In this document: piece after piece, positions 44,215 to 51,270 of the stretch
How positions within the stretch are numbered: position 1 is the first letter of the stretch
Layout: each line of letters opens with the position of its first letter
Translations under genes and position numbers: made by a program
Notes under the pieces: model-generated
What the model saw: the letters and a program-made list of their open reading frames with translations, nothing else
The model's database searches: none
What the model was told of the DNA's origin: nothing
DNA from: Calditrichia bacterium
GTDB taxonomy: Bacteria; Calditrichota; Calditrichia; RBG-13-44-9; J075
NCBI GenBank assembly: GCA_020635015.1
Contig: JACKAP010000003.1
Location: 372,001-436,000 of the forward strand
Direction of reading: 5' to 3'
DNA: 64,000 nt

Positions 44215-45018
44215 TTAAAGAAAAGGCAGCCAGGATCGTTTACGGTAGATCCGGTTGCTAAAATACCCGGTCTGCATACCGGCATGATGCAGTATGAACG
44301 GCAGTGAGAACGTTTTGCTGTCACTAAACCGGCCCCAGGCAAAGACCGATTCGCACTCGGCAAATCCGCAATGCCGGCATCGGTATACCTGCTGAAACCG
44401 ATCATGGTGCCGTCGTTTGATCGCGCTGGATTTAATGCCGAACTTCCGGAAAATCTCCGGCAGCGTATTCGAAACCGTCTGGCCATTCAGGAGATAATTC
44501 AGAAAAGATTTCATATCGTATTCCTGCTCCACCATTGCGCTTGTCTCGCTCACCGCCCTGCTTTTGAACAGCCGGGAAGCCAGCAAGATGCTTTGAAGTG
44601 CTTCGATTGATAACACATCATCAAAAACCTTTAAGAACAAATCTTCCATTGCCCGGCCGATCGCCAGGTAGTAGTCGGTTCGAAATTCGTGATGTATGAT
44701 AGTGCCGTCGATATTCAGACTGTATCCTTGCGACTCGTTTGGGTCATACCATAATATGCCGACTTTATGGATATTTTGATACTCAACGTATTGGTCTTTT
44801 TCCATGAATCCCTCCTCATCCATTAACACTGCGATGGTTCTGTCAAAATGATGTCCGCTTTTGTTCCGAATATATTTATCGATCAGGCTATCTTCAATAT
44901 GTGTACCATAATTTTCGCCGATCTTTAAAGGTATGATACATGTGATATTAATAAATTCTCGATTTATAAATCTGACCGGGAGCTGAAGCGTGTGAATAAT
45001 AATTTTTGTGTTATGCAA
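44215..45018 (-). CDS. Unrecognised 267-residue protein
   Basis: I do not recognise this protein. The long frame starts at TTG 45018 with a weak ribosome-binding site; ATG at about 44823 (MDEEGFMEKDQYVEYQ) is an alternative. Residues 1-160 contain charged segments (IDKYIRNKSGHHFDRTIAVLMDEEGF, NIHKVGILWYDPNESQGYSLNIDG) and a GRAMEDLFLKVFDDVL helix. The C-terminal part has a Cys-rich patch (YRCRHCGFAECES, about 222-234) that could bind a metal or be half of a zinc ribbon. The DNA is AT-rich compared with its surroundings, which would fit transfer. It converges on the aldo/keto reductase gene with a 99-base gap. It may be a real gene or a degraded one. Confidence 0.5.
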   Translation of the reverse strand: MHNTKIIIHTLQLPVRFINREFINITCIIPLKIGENYGTHIEDSLIDKYIRNKSGHHFDRTIAVLMDEEGFMEKDQYVEYQNIHKVGILWYDPNESQGYSLNIDGTIIHHEFRTDYYLAIGRAMEDLFLKVFDDVLSIEALQSILLASRLFKSRAVSETSAMVEQEYDMKSFLNYLLNGQTVSNTLPEIFRKFGIKSSAIKRRHHDRFQQVYRCRHCGFAECESVFAWGRFSDSKTFSLPFILHHAGMQTGYFSNRIYRKRSWLPFL

Positions 45019-45509
45019 TACCCGTAAATATTTGTATTTTGTTTCACAATCAATTGAAATTTTGTATTTGGGTAGATAGAGCGATAGAATTGAGGTTTCG
45101 AGCGTTTTCCCTTTGTAGCGACACTTTTCAAAGTGTCGCTACAAAGAAGACAGCTACCCCAATACGTAATTTTTGCGCTGAACCAATATTCGATTTTTTA
45201 TATAATGTCTTGATTTTTCGGAGGATTTGTAGAACCATTCCTGAAATGGATGCTGGTTTACCATGTCTTTCGCATCGCAAATATTTCGCCATGACTATTC
45301 TGCGCTGAATTGAAATTAACTTAACAACTCACATGATGTGAACACCTACCTCCTGCTGCATCAGAGACTGAATTGTGCCCGGTAAATTGACCCGCCGGTT
45401 CTGCAAAAATGTTCCGCAAAAATCACCCGTTTTGCGAGGAGCGTTATTGCGTGCGCTGGTTACAGCGCGCATAAATCGGATCAATCTACCAATTAAGGAG
45501 GGTCGCATC
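45019..45509. repeat. AT-rich spacer with a 36-base perfect palindrome
   Basis: The 491-base gap between the 267-residue gene and the T9SS beta-helix gene contains CTTTGTAGCGACACTTT (45111-45127), a TC centre and its exact complement to 45146, so a 17-base stem with a 2-base centre. No gene, strong promoter or RNA is visible in the rest. AAGGAGGGTCGCATC before the ATG at 45510 is the ribosome-binding site of the next gene. Confidence 0.75.
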
Positions 45510-47228
45510 ATGAAATTGTATCTTACCTGTCTTTTCCTCAGCATTGTGTTCTGTATGGCCGGGATTGCCGGGATTGTGCGGGTACCGGAAGACCAGCCCA
45601 CCATACAGGCCGGGATCAACGCGGCGCTCGACAGTGACACCGTACTGGTGGCGGACAATACCTATTTCGAGAACATCTATTTTAGAGGAAAAGCGATCAC
45701 TGTGGCCAGCTATTTCATCCTGGATGCCGACACCAATCACATCAACAACACCGTTATTAACGGCAGTCAACCCAGCCATCCGGACAGCGGGTCGGTGGTT
45801 TATTTTATGTCCGGGGAGGATTCCACTTCAGTACTGTATGGTTTCTCTATAACCGGTGGAACGGGTACTCTGTTTACCTATCCAGGATACCCGTCGTGGA
45901 GAGCTGGTGGAGGGATTTTCATGTATCCCATCGGGGGACGAATTTCCCATAATAAAATATTTAACAACACGCTATCATACGATTGGGTTGAAGGTGTCGG
46001 TATTGATGCTATACTGACAGGAAGTCAACATCTCATTATCGAGAACAATTATATTCATTCAAACATTGGGGGTCAAAATGTAACCGGCTCGGGTTATTCT
46101 GGGGGCGGCGGAATCGCTGTAGGGCCGGATGGCAACAACAATATTCGTGTTGTCATTAGAAACAATAAAATTTGCAACAATATCCTGGAAGCAGAGGGCG
46201 GGTATGTACGTGGAGCAGGTATCTATTGTATCGGCTTAAATTCCGGTGGAAAGGTATTTATTCATGACAATATTGTAAGCGATAATGTATGCCAACCGTA
46301 TCAGGAAAGCTCAGCCCACGTAGGTGCCGGAATTGCGATGCATGATATTGAACTGAAGCTCTTCAATAATAGAATCTTAAACAACCGGTTTATTGGCAGT
46401 CATGGTTATGGTGGTGGTGTAAGGTTATGGAATGCTCCGGTTGAGATTTACAATAATATTATTGCAGGCAATTCAGCAAGGAATGGCGGAGGTATTTCCA
46501 TGCACAACATTCCTGTCGAAAGTATAAACTTCACGAATAATACCGTTATCGGCAATACAGCGGAATATCAAGGCGGCGGCATCTTTATAGGAGGGATGCA
46601 TCCCGTTATTTTAAACACTATTTTGTGGGATAACCATGCACCAACCGGATCTGTATTCTATATTTATCAAGGAAATGTTACGGTACGTTATTCCGATGTT
46701 CAGGGTGGCTGGGTCGGCGAGGGTAACATTAATCTCGATCCGCTATTTGCCACCGGAGACTCGATGTTCCATCTGACCGATGCCTCACCCTGTGTGAATA
46801 GCGGTATAGATGCGCTGGAAATAAACGGGCAATGGCATTACTGCCCATCGGAGGATTTTGAAGGAGATGAACGGCCTTTCCCGGGAACGGTGGCGGATAT
46901 GGGTGCCGATGAAACGCCGTTTCCCATGATCGGAATCGACCCACAGCCGTTTGCCGGAATCCCGACTGTTTACAAACTTGAGCAAAACTATCCCAACCCC
47001 TTCAACCCCGCCACCACCATCGAGTTTGCCCTGCCCAAAGCCAATTTCGTCACGCTGAAAATTTACAATGTGACCGGTGCGGCGGTCGCCACCCTGGTGT
47101 CGGAGCAACTCCCGGCGGGCAGTTACCAATACCAGTGGGATGCCCGGGGATTGGCCAGCGGGGTGTATATTTACCGGATGGAAACGGATGACTTTACCCA
47201 GAGCCGTAAGATGCTGCTGATCCGTTGA
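45510..47228 (+). CDS. T9SS-secreted right-handed beta-helix protein
   Basis: A 572-residue secreted protein. ATG 45510 with AAGGAGGG begins a signal peptide (MKLYLTCLFLSIVFCMAGIAG). The mature protein starts VRVPEDQPTIQAGINAALDSDTVLVADNTYFENI, the opening of DUF1565/pectate-lyase-3-like beta-helices, followed by Asn-rich PbH1 coils (ISHNKIFNN, LIIENNYIHSN, VIRNNKICNN, KVFIHDNIVSDN, LKLFNNRILNN, VEIYNNIIAGN, NFTNNTVIGN). The later part ends as in choice-of-anchor beta-helix proteins (VADMGADETPFP). A T9SS domain (NYPNPFNPATTIEFALP, ending KMLLIR) closes it. No lyase catalytic residues can be named, so its function could be polysaccharide binding or cleavage. A rho-independent terminator follows. 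Confidence 0.82.
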   Translation: MKLYLTCLFLSIVFCMAGIAGIVRVPEDQPTIQAGINAALDSDTVLVADNTYFENIYFRGKAITVASYFILDADTNHINNTVINGSQPSHPDSGSVVYFMSGEDSTSVLYGFSITGGTGTLFTYPGYPSWRAGGGIFMYPIGGRISHNKIFNNTLSYDWVEGVGIDAILTGSQHLIIENNYIHSNIGGQNVTGSGYSGGGGIAVGPDGNNNIRVVIRNNKICNNILEAEGGYVRGAGIYCIGLNSGGKVFIHDNIVSDNVCQPYQESSAHVGAGIAMHDIELKLFNNRILNNRFIGSHGYGGGVRLWNAPVEIYNNIIAGNSARNGGGISMHNIPVESINFTNNTVIGNTAEYQGGGIFIGGMHPVILNTILWDNHAPTGSVFYIYQGNVTVRYSDVQGGWVGEGNINLDPLFATGDSMFHLTDASPCVNSGIDALEINGQWHYCPSEDFEGDERPFPGTVADMGADETPFPMIGIDPQPFAGIPTVYKLEQNYPNPFNPATTIEFALPKANFVTLKIYNVTGAAVATLVSEQLPAGSYQYQWDARGLASGVYIYRMETDDFTQSRKMLLIR

Positions 47229-47271
47229 TTTCTGACCGGGGTAGCGCAGACATTTATTTGCACTTAAACAA

Positions 47272-47300
47272 CCGGGTCCTGCAAGGGACCCGGCTTTTTC
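47272..47300 (+). terminator. Rho-independent terminator
   Basis: CCGGGTCC (47272-47279) pairs with GGACCCGG (47286-47293), and CTTTTTC follows. It lies 44 bases after the T9SS beta-helix stop, and 28 bases from the convergent PIN gene. Confidence 0.85.
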
Positions 47301-47327
47301 TATAATTTCCCAGCCTTCGCGCTTTAT

Positions 47328-47792
47328 TTAAGGCTCATCTATCTCATTTGCAAGCCGTAAGGCATTTTGATACAGGCGCTCACCGACATGAAAACCGGCA
47401 TCATTGAGTTGATTCAGCAATGGTTTGATTTTGTCAATCAGCCCATCTTTTTTTGCTTTCAGGAGCAAACCCACTGTTCCGGTTATTTTTAGACCAATAT
47501 CCTGGGCGATCCTTCGGGCTTTTTTGTCATCTAATATGGCCACACAATCCTGCATCTCCAACGCTAAGGCAATCACCTCGGATTCACCGGCATCAATCTG
47601 GATCATTAGGGTTTTAATGGCAATCGGATTGTGCACTGATGTGACTTTAATCCAGTTTACCTTCTTGCCGAATTCGCGGTGAACTGCTGTGGGCACATAA
47701 ATTTGCTCAAAAAGCTGTTTCAGGAGGGTAAGCTGCCCGATCCGGTCAAGGGCAATCAGACAGGTGCTATCGGATATGATACACTTGCTCAT
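47328..47792 (-). CDS. PIN-domain toxin (DUF3368 family)
   Basis: A 154-residue PIN-domain protein of the DUF3368 type, likely the RNase toxin of a type II toxin-antitoxin pair. It opens with CIISDSTCLIALDRIGQL, holding the first acidic residue, followed by FEQIYVPTAVHREFG and DAGESEVIALALE with Glu/Asp, then AILDDKKARRIAQDIGL and ITGTVGLLLKAKKDGLI; these give the acidic metal-binding site of PIN nucleases. Its ATG overlaps the stop of the UPF0175 gene by 4 bases, the normal layout of this pair with the antitoxin first. The position next to a tRNA gene fits a mobile or accessory segment. Confidence 0.9.
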   Translation of the reverse strand: MSKCIISDSTCLIALDRIGQLTLLKQLFEQIYVPTAVHREFGKKVNWIKVTSVHNPIAIKTLMIQIDAGESEVIALALEMQDCVAILDDKKARRIAQDIGLKITGTVGLLLKAKKDGLIDKIKPLLNQLNDAGFHVGERLYQNALRLANEIDEP

Positions 47793-48007
47793 AAGTTCAT
47801 TTCTTGCTCAAGGTCGGCAGCAGGATAATCAAATACCGGCACCTTATATTTGCCGAGCAGTTCCATAAAAGCGGTTTTGGAATAACCGGCGAGTGAGGCA
47901 GCCTGCCCCAGTGACAGCTTCCCTACTTCATAAAGCTTTATCATTAAAAACAGCTTCGCCTCATCCAAGGTTATTTCTGAAGGCAATTCCAGTTTTAAAA
48001 CAGTCAT
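47789..48007 (-). CDS. UPF0175 family antitoxin
   Basis: A 72-residue protein of the UPF0175 family, whose members are predicted antitoxins with a helix-turn-helix. The segment LDEAKLFLMIKLYEVGKLSLGQAASLAGYSKTAFMELLGKYKVPVFDYP is the family core, with the SLGQAASLAGYSKTAFMELL helix-turn-helix. The product would bind the DNA of its own promoter and the PIN toxin. It is translated first and overlaps the toxin gene by 4 bases. AAGGAGCTAA lies before its ATG as ribosome-binding site. Confidence 0.92.
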   Translation of the reverse strand: MTVLKLELPSEITLDEAKLFLMIKLYEVGKLSLGQAASLAGYSKTAFMELLGKYKVPVFDYPAADLEQEMNL

Positions 48008-48131
48008 ACTTTAGCTCCTTGATTTTAAGCAAATTAGGCTAAATATTCCATTCAAACAAGATAAAATTACAGCATTTTCCCATTGCCCTACCCTTCCCAA
48101 TTGCTTAAATTCCTCCCGCAGTGCAGAATTT

Positions 48132-48204
48132 GCCTCCGTAGCTCAACTGGCAGAGCAGCTGACTCTTAATCAGTAGGTTCGGGGTTCGAGTCCCTGCGGG
48201 GGTA
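48132..48204 (+). tRNA. tRNA-Lys (anticodon CTT)
   Basis: A 73-base cloverleaf: acceptor GCCTCCG/CGGGGGT, D-arm GCTC/GAGC, anticodon arm GCTGA-CTCTTAA-TCAGT with anticodon CTT at 48165-48167, T-arm CGGGG-TTCGAGT-CCCTG. The discriminator is A at 48204; ACCA appears two bases later but CCA is not directly encoded. A terminator hairpin follows at once. Confidence 0.93.
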
Positions 48205-48208
48205 CACC

Positions 48209-48264
48209 AACCCTCGGTTTAACGCAGCGAAAAGCGTGCTGCGATAAACCGAGGGTTGCTTTTT
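48209..48264 (+). terminator. Rho-independent terminator of tRNA-Lys
   Basis: AACCCTCGGTTTA (48209-48221) pairs with TAAACCGAGGGTT (48245-48257), with an inner CGCAGC/GCTGCG stem and an apical AAAA loop, followed by GCTTTTT. It directly follows the tRNA. Confidence 0.88.
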
Positions 48265-48482
48265 CAGGATTATGCCCGAATTCACGATACCTGGAAGCTG
48301 ACACTATCCGGATTCCATCATTCGCGTACATTCGCGTAAATTTGTGGCAAAAGAATCCCTGTGCATCGGCGTTTATCCGCGGCAAAAAATATCCTCCCTC
48401 AACTTTTCCCCGCTTACCCCGTATCCTGGCTAACGGTTTTTGAAAATGAGGTAGATCGAAAACAGACACAGAGGGGTATCTT
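48265..48482. other. Upstream region of permease gene with word-like direct repeats
   Basis: The 218-base gap holds two related segments of about 30 bases: one starting CATTCGCGTAAATTTGTGGC and one starting CATCGGCGTTTATCCGCGGC (about 48325-48395), each ending in A-rich AATCC/ATATCC, preceded by a CATTCGCGTA copy. No promoter is convincing. An open minus-strand frame across it is not a gene. Confidence 0.5.
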
Positions 48483-50912
48483 ATGTTTAGCAGTTACTTG
48501 AAAATCGCCCTGCGCAATATGCGGCGCCAGAAGGGGTATGCCTTCATCAACATCATCGGGCTGGCGATCGGGTTGGCCTGCTGCATCCTGATCCTGCTCT
48601 ACGTGCGCGACGAACTGAGCTACGACCGCTTCAACGAGAAGGCCGAGCGCATCTACCGGGTGGGGCTGCACGGGATCATCGGCACCAACGAATTTAACGG
48701 GGCTGCCAGCTCCGCACCGATGGCCGCTGCCCTGGTGCAGGAATATCCGGAGGTGGTCGCCGCCGTGCGGATCAACAATTTCGGCTTCCCGGTGCTGCGC
48801 TACGGGGAGAAGGTGTTCAGCGAGGAACGCTTCTTCTGGGCCGACTCCAATTTCTTCGATATTTTTACGGTGCATTTTCTGCAGGGCAATCCCAAAGACG
48901 CCCTCAACCGCCCCAACACGGTGGTGATCACCGAATCGATGGCAAAGAAGTATTTCGGCGATGAGAATCCGATGGGCAAACTGCTCAACGCCGACCGGCG
49001 CCGCGACTACGAGGTGACCGGGGTGATCGAAGATGTGCCCCACAATTCCCACTTCCATTACGATTTCCTGGGTTCCCTGATCAGCTATGAGCAGGCGGCC
49101 AATAACACCATCTGGCTGAGCAACAATTTCGCCACCTATTTACTGCTGCAGGAGGGGTATCCCCCGGAGCGGCTGGAAGCGAAGTTCGAAGACCTGGTGC
49201 GCAAGTATGTCGGGCCCCAGATCCAGCAGGCCGCCGGGATCAGTTACGACCAGATGGTGTCATCCGGCGGGGCCTACGGCTTCTTCCTGCAGCCGCTCAC
49301 CGACATCCACCTCTATTCCGACCTGGAAGGGGAATTCGAACCCAACGGCGATGCCGGGGCGGTCTATGGATTTGCGGTGATCGCGCTGGCGATCCTGCTG
49401 ATTGCCTGCATCAACTTCATGAACCTGGCCACCGCCCGCTCCGCCCGCCGGGCCAAGGAGGTGGGCATCCGCAAGACCCTCGGCTCCAACCGCGGCCAGT
49501 TGGTGCTGCAGTTCCTGGCCGAGACCATCTTCATGAGCTTCATCGCCATTATTCTGGCGTTGATCGTGGTGGAACTGGTGCTCCCCTTCTTCAACAACCT
49601 GGCCGGAAAAGCGCTCGACATCCAATATTTCAGCAATCCGTACACCCTGCCCGCATTGGCGGCGCTGGGCATTGCCGTCGGCATCCTGGCCGGCAGCTAT
49701 CCGGCCTTCTTCCTGGCCGCCTTCCAACCGGTGAAGGTGCTCAAAGGCGGCAAGGCCTCCGCCAACGGGCGCTCCCCGCTGCTGCGCAGCGTGCTGGTGG
49801 TGTTCCAGTTCCTGATCTCGATCTGTCTGATTATCAGCACCTTCGTGGTACGGGAACAGATGAGCTATATCCAGAACAAGAAGCTCGGCTTCACCAAAGA
49901 GCAGGTGCTGGTGGTGGAGAAGACCGACGACCTGGCCGATCAGCTTCAGGCATTTAAAGAGACCCTCCGCCAACAGGCCGGGGTGATTGCCGTAACCAAC
50001 AGCACCAACCTCTTCGGGGAGACCTTCAACAGCAACGCCCACATCCTGCCCGGCGCTTCCGGGGAAGAGACCCATATCCTTTGGACCATGTTCGCCGATC
50101 ATCAGTTTGCCAATACCTACCAGATCGAGATGGCCGCCGGGCGTTTTTTCTCGGAAGACTTCCCTACCGATTCCCAGGCGGTGGTGCTCAATGAAACCGC
50201 CGTGCGCGCGCTGGGTCTGACCGACCCGGTGGGAGGAGAGTTGCTTCGCATGGGAACCTCTCCCGATCAGTCAAGGCCTTCCCGCATTATTGGGGTGATG
50301 AAAGATTTTCATTTCGAATCCCTGCGCCAAACCATCCGCCCGATGGCGATCTACCTGTCGACACCCCAGATTCGCGGCCGCTACACCTCGGTGCGCATTG
50401 CCCCGGGCGATATTTCCGGTACCGTTGCCAATGTCGAAAAAATCTGGAAAGAATTCGCCGGAGGCCAGGCATTCGAATATGTGTTCTTCGACCAGGAATT
50501 TTCCCGGCTCTACGCCACGGAACAGCGCACCGGGCAGATCCTGACCATCTTCTCGGTGCTGGCAATCCTGATCGCCTGCCTCGGTCTGTTCGGCCTGGCC
50601 TCCTTCACCACCGAGCAGCGCACCAAGGAGATCGGCATCCGCAAGGTGCTCGGCGCCTCAGTGGGCAGTGTGGTGGTGCTGCTATTCAAGGAATTTGCCA
50701 AGTGGGTGCTGATTGCGACCGTGCTGGCCTGGGGATTGGCCTACTACGCCGCCGGGCAGTGGCTGCAGAACTTCGCCTACCGGGTGGATGTCGACCTGCT
50801 GATTTTCCTGGGGGCGGCGATCCTGGCGCTAATCATCGCCTTCATCACCGTCAGTTATCAAACGATCAAGGCGGCGGTGTCGAATCCGGTGAATGCGTTG
50901 CGGTATGAGTGA
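48483..50912 (+). CDS. ABC transporter permease, FtsX/MacB type (orphan)
   Basis: An 809-residue permease of the same type as the product of 38142-40547. It starts MFSSYLKIALRNMRRQKGYAFINIIGLAIGLACCILILLYV, followed by a MacB-type periplasmic core (about 50-270), FtsX helices with FMNLATARSARRAKEVGIRKTLGSNRGQLV (about 310-345), a second periplasmic core and a final FtsX domain (LASFTTEQRTKEIGIRKVLGASVGSVV). Without an adjacent ATPase it must pair with one encoded elsewhere. Codon use is markedly richer in GC at third positions than in its paralogue, suggesting a different history or expression level. AGAGGGG lies upstream of the ATG. Confidence 0.9.
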   Translation: MFSSYLKIALRNMRRQKGYAFINIIGLAIGLACCILILLYVRDELSYDRFNEKAERIYRVGLHGIIGTNEFNGAASSAPMAAALVQEYPEVVAAVRINNFGFPVLRYGEKVFSEERFFWADSNFFDIFTVHFLQGNPKDALNRPNTVVITESMAKKYFGDENPMGKLLNADRRRDYEVTGVIEDVPHNSHFHYDFLGSLISYEQAANNTIWLSNNFATYLLLQEGYPPERLEAKFEDLVRKYVGPQIQQAAGISYDQMVSSGGAYGFFLQPLTDIHLYSDLEGEFEPNGDAGAVYGFAVIALAILLIACINFMNLATARSARRAKEVGIRKTLGSNRGQLVLQFLAETIFMSFIAIILALIVVELVLPFFNNLAGKALDIQYFSNPYTLPALAALGIAVGILAGSYPAFFLAAFQPVKVLKGGKASANGRSPLLRSVLVVFQFLISICLIISTFVVREQMSYIQNKKLGFTKEQVLVVEKTDDLADQLQAFKETLRQQAGVIAVTNSTNLFGETFNSNAHILPGASGEETHILWTMFADHQFANTYQIEMAAGRFFSEDFPTDSQAVVLNETAVRALGLTDPVGGELLRMGTSPDQSRPSRIIGVMKDFHFESLRQTIRPMAIYLSTPQIRGRYTSVRIAPGDISGTVANVEKIWKEFAGGQAFEYVFFDQEFSRLYATEQRTGQILTIFSVLAILIACLGLFGLASFTTEQRTKEIGIRKVLGASVGSVVVLLFKEFAKWVLIATVLAWGLAYYAAGQWLQNFAYRVDVDLLIFLGAAILALIIAFITVSYQTIKAAVSNPVNALRYE

Positions 50913-50913
50913 T

Positions 50914-51270
50914 AGTTGTCAGTTGGCAGTTGTCAGTTGGCAGTTGTCAGTTGGCAGTGATCAGTGGTCAGATATCTTGTGAATGGGTGAATGGGTATAT
51001 GGGGAGATGGGATTGCTGCACTGGTGCCACGCTCTGCGTGGCGCCGGGTTTTTCGACGCTCCGCGTCGCGGCGCTCGGAGGGTGATCTAAGCTGAGCATT
51101 ATATAGTATGTCACATCATTGCGTAAGAAGAATAGACACCCGTCACTGCGATGACGCAGAGCGTCAGCATTTGCATTCGGCGCAGAGCGCCGAACGAGAA
51201 CGTAACCGGTCACGATCACTGATCACTGAAAACTGACTACTGATCACTGACCACTGAAAACTGACCACTG
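50914..51270. repeat. Compound repeat island with four CGC-AGA-GCG mini-hairpins
   Basis: Left arm: three copies of GTTGTCAGTTGGCA then GTGATCAGTGGTCAG (50914-50970). Right arm: inverted CAGT-word copies (51214-51270). Between them are GAATGGGTGAATGGG words (50985-51000) and four short hairpins with 3-base loops: GGTGCCACGC-TCT- (51023-51045), CGACGC-TCC- (51054-51068), TGACGC-AGA- (51152-51166) and TTCGGCGC-AGA- (51176-51194). CGTAACCGGTCACG (51201-51214) is a further near-palindrome. The right arm encodes the last residues of the TPR lipoprotein. Confidence 0.8.

Noticed and set aside
51201..51214. CGTAACCGGTCACG as a second LacI-type operator
   Set aside because: It is ACCGGT-centred but lies in a repeat island with no link to the pectin locus; it is probably part of the palindromic repeats.
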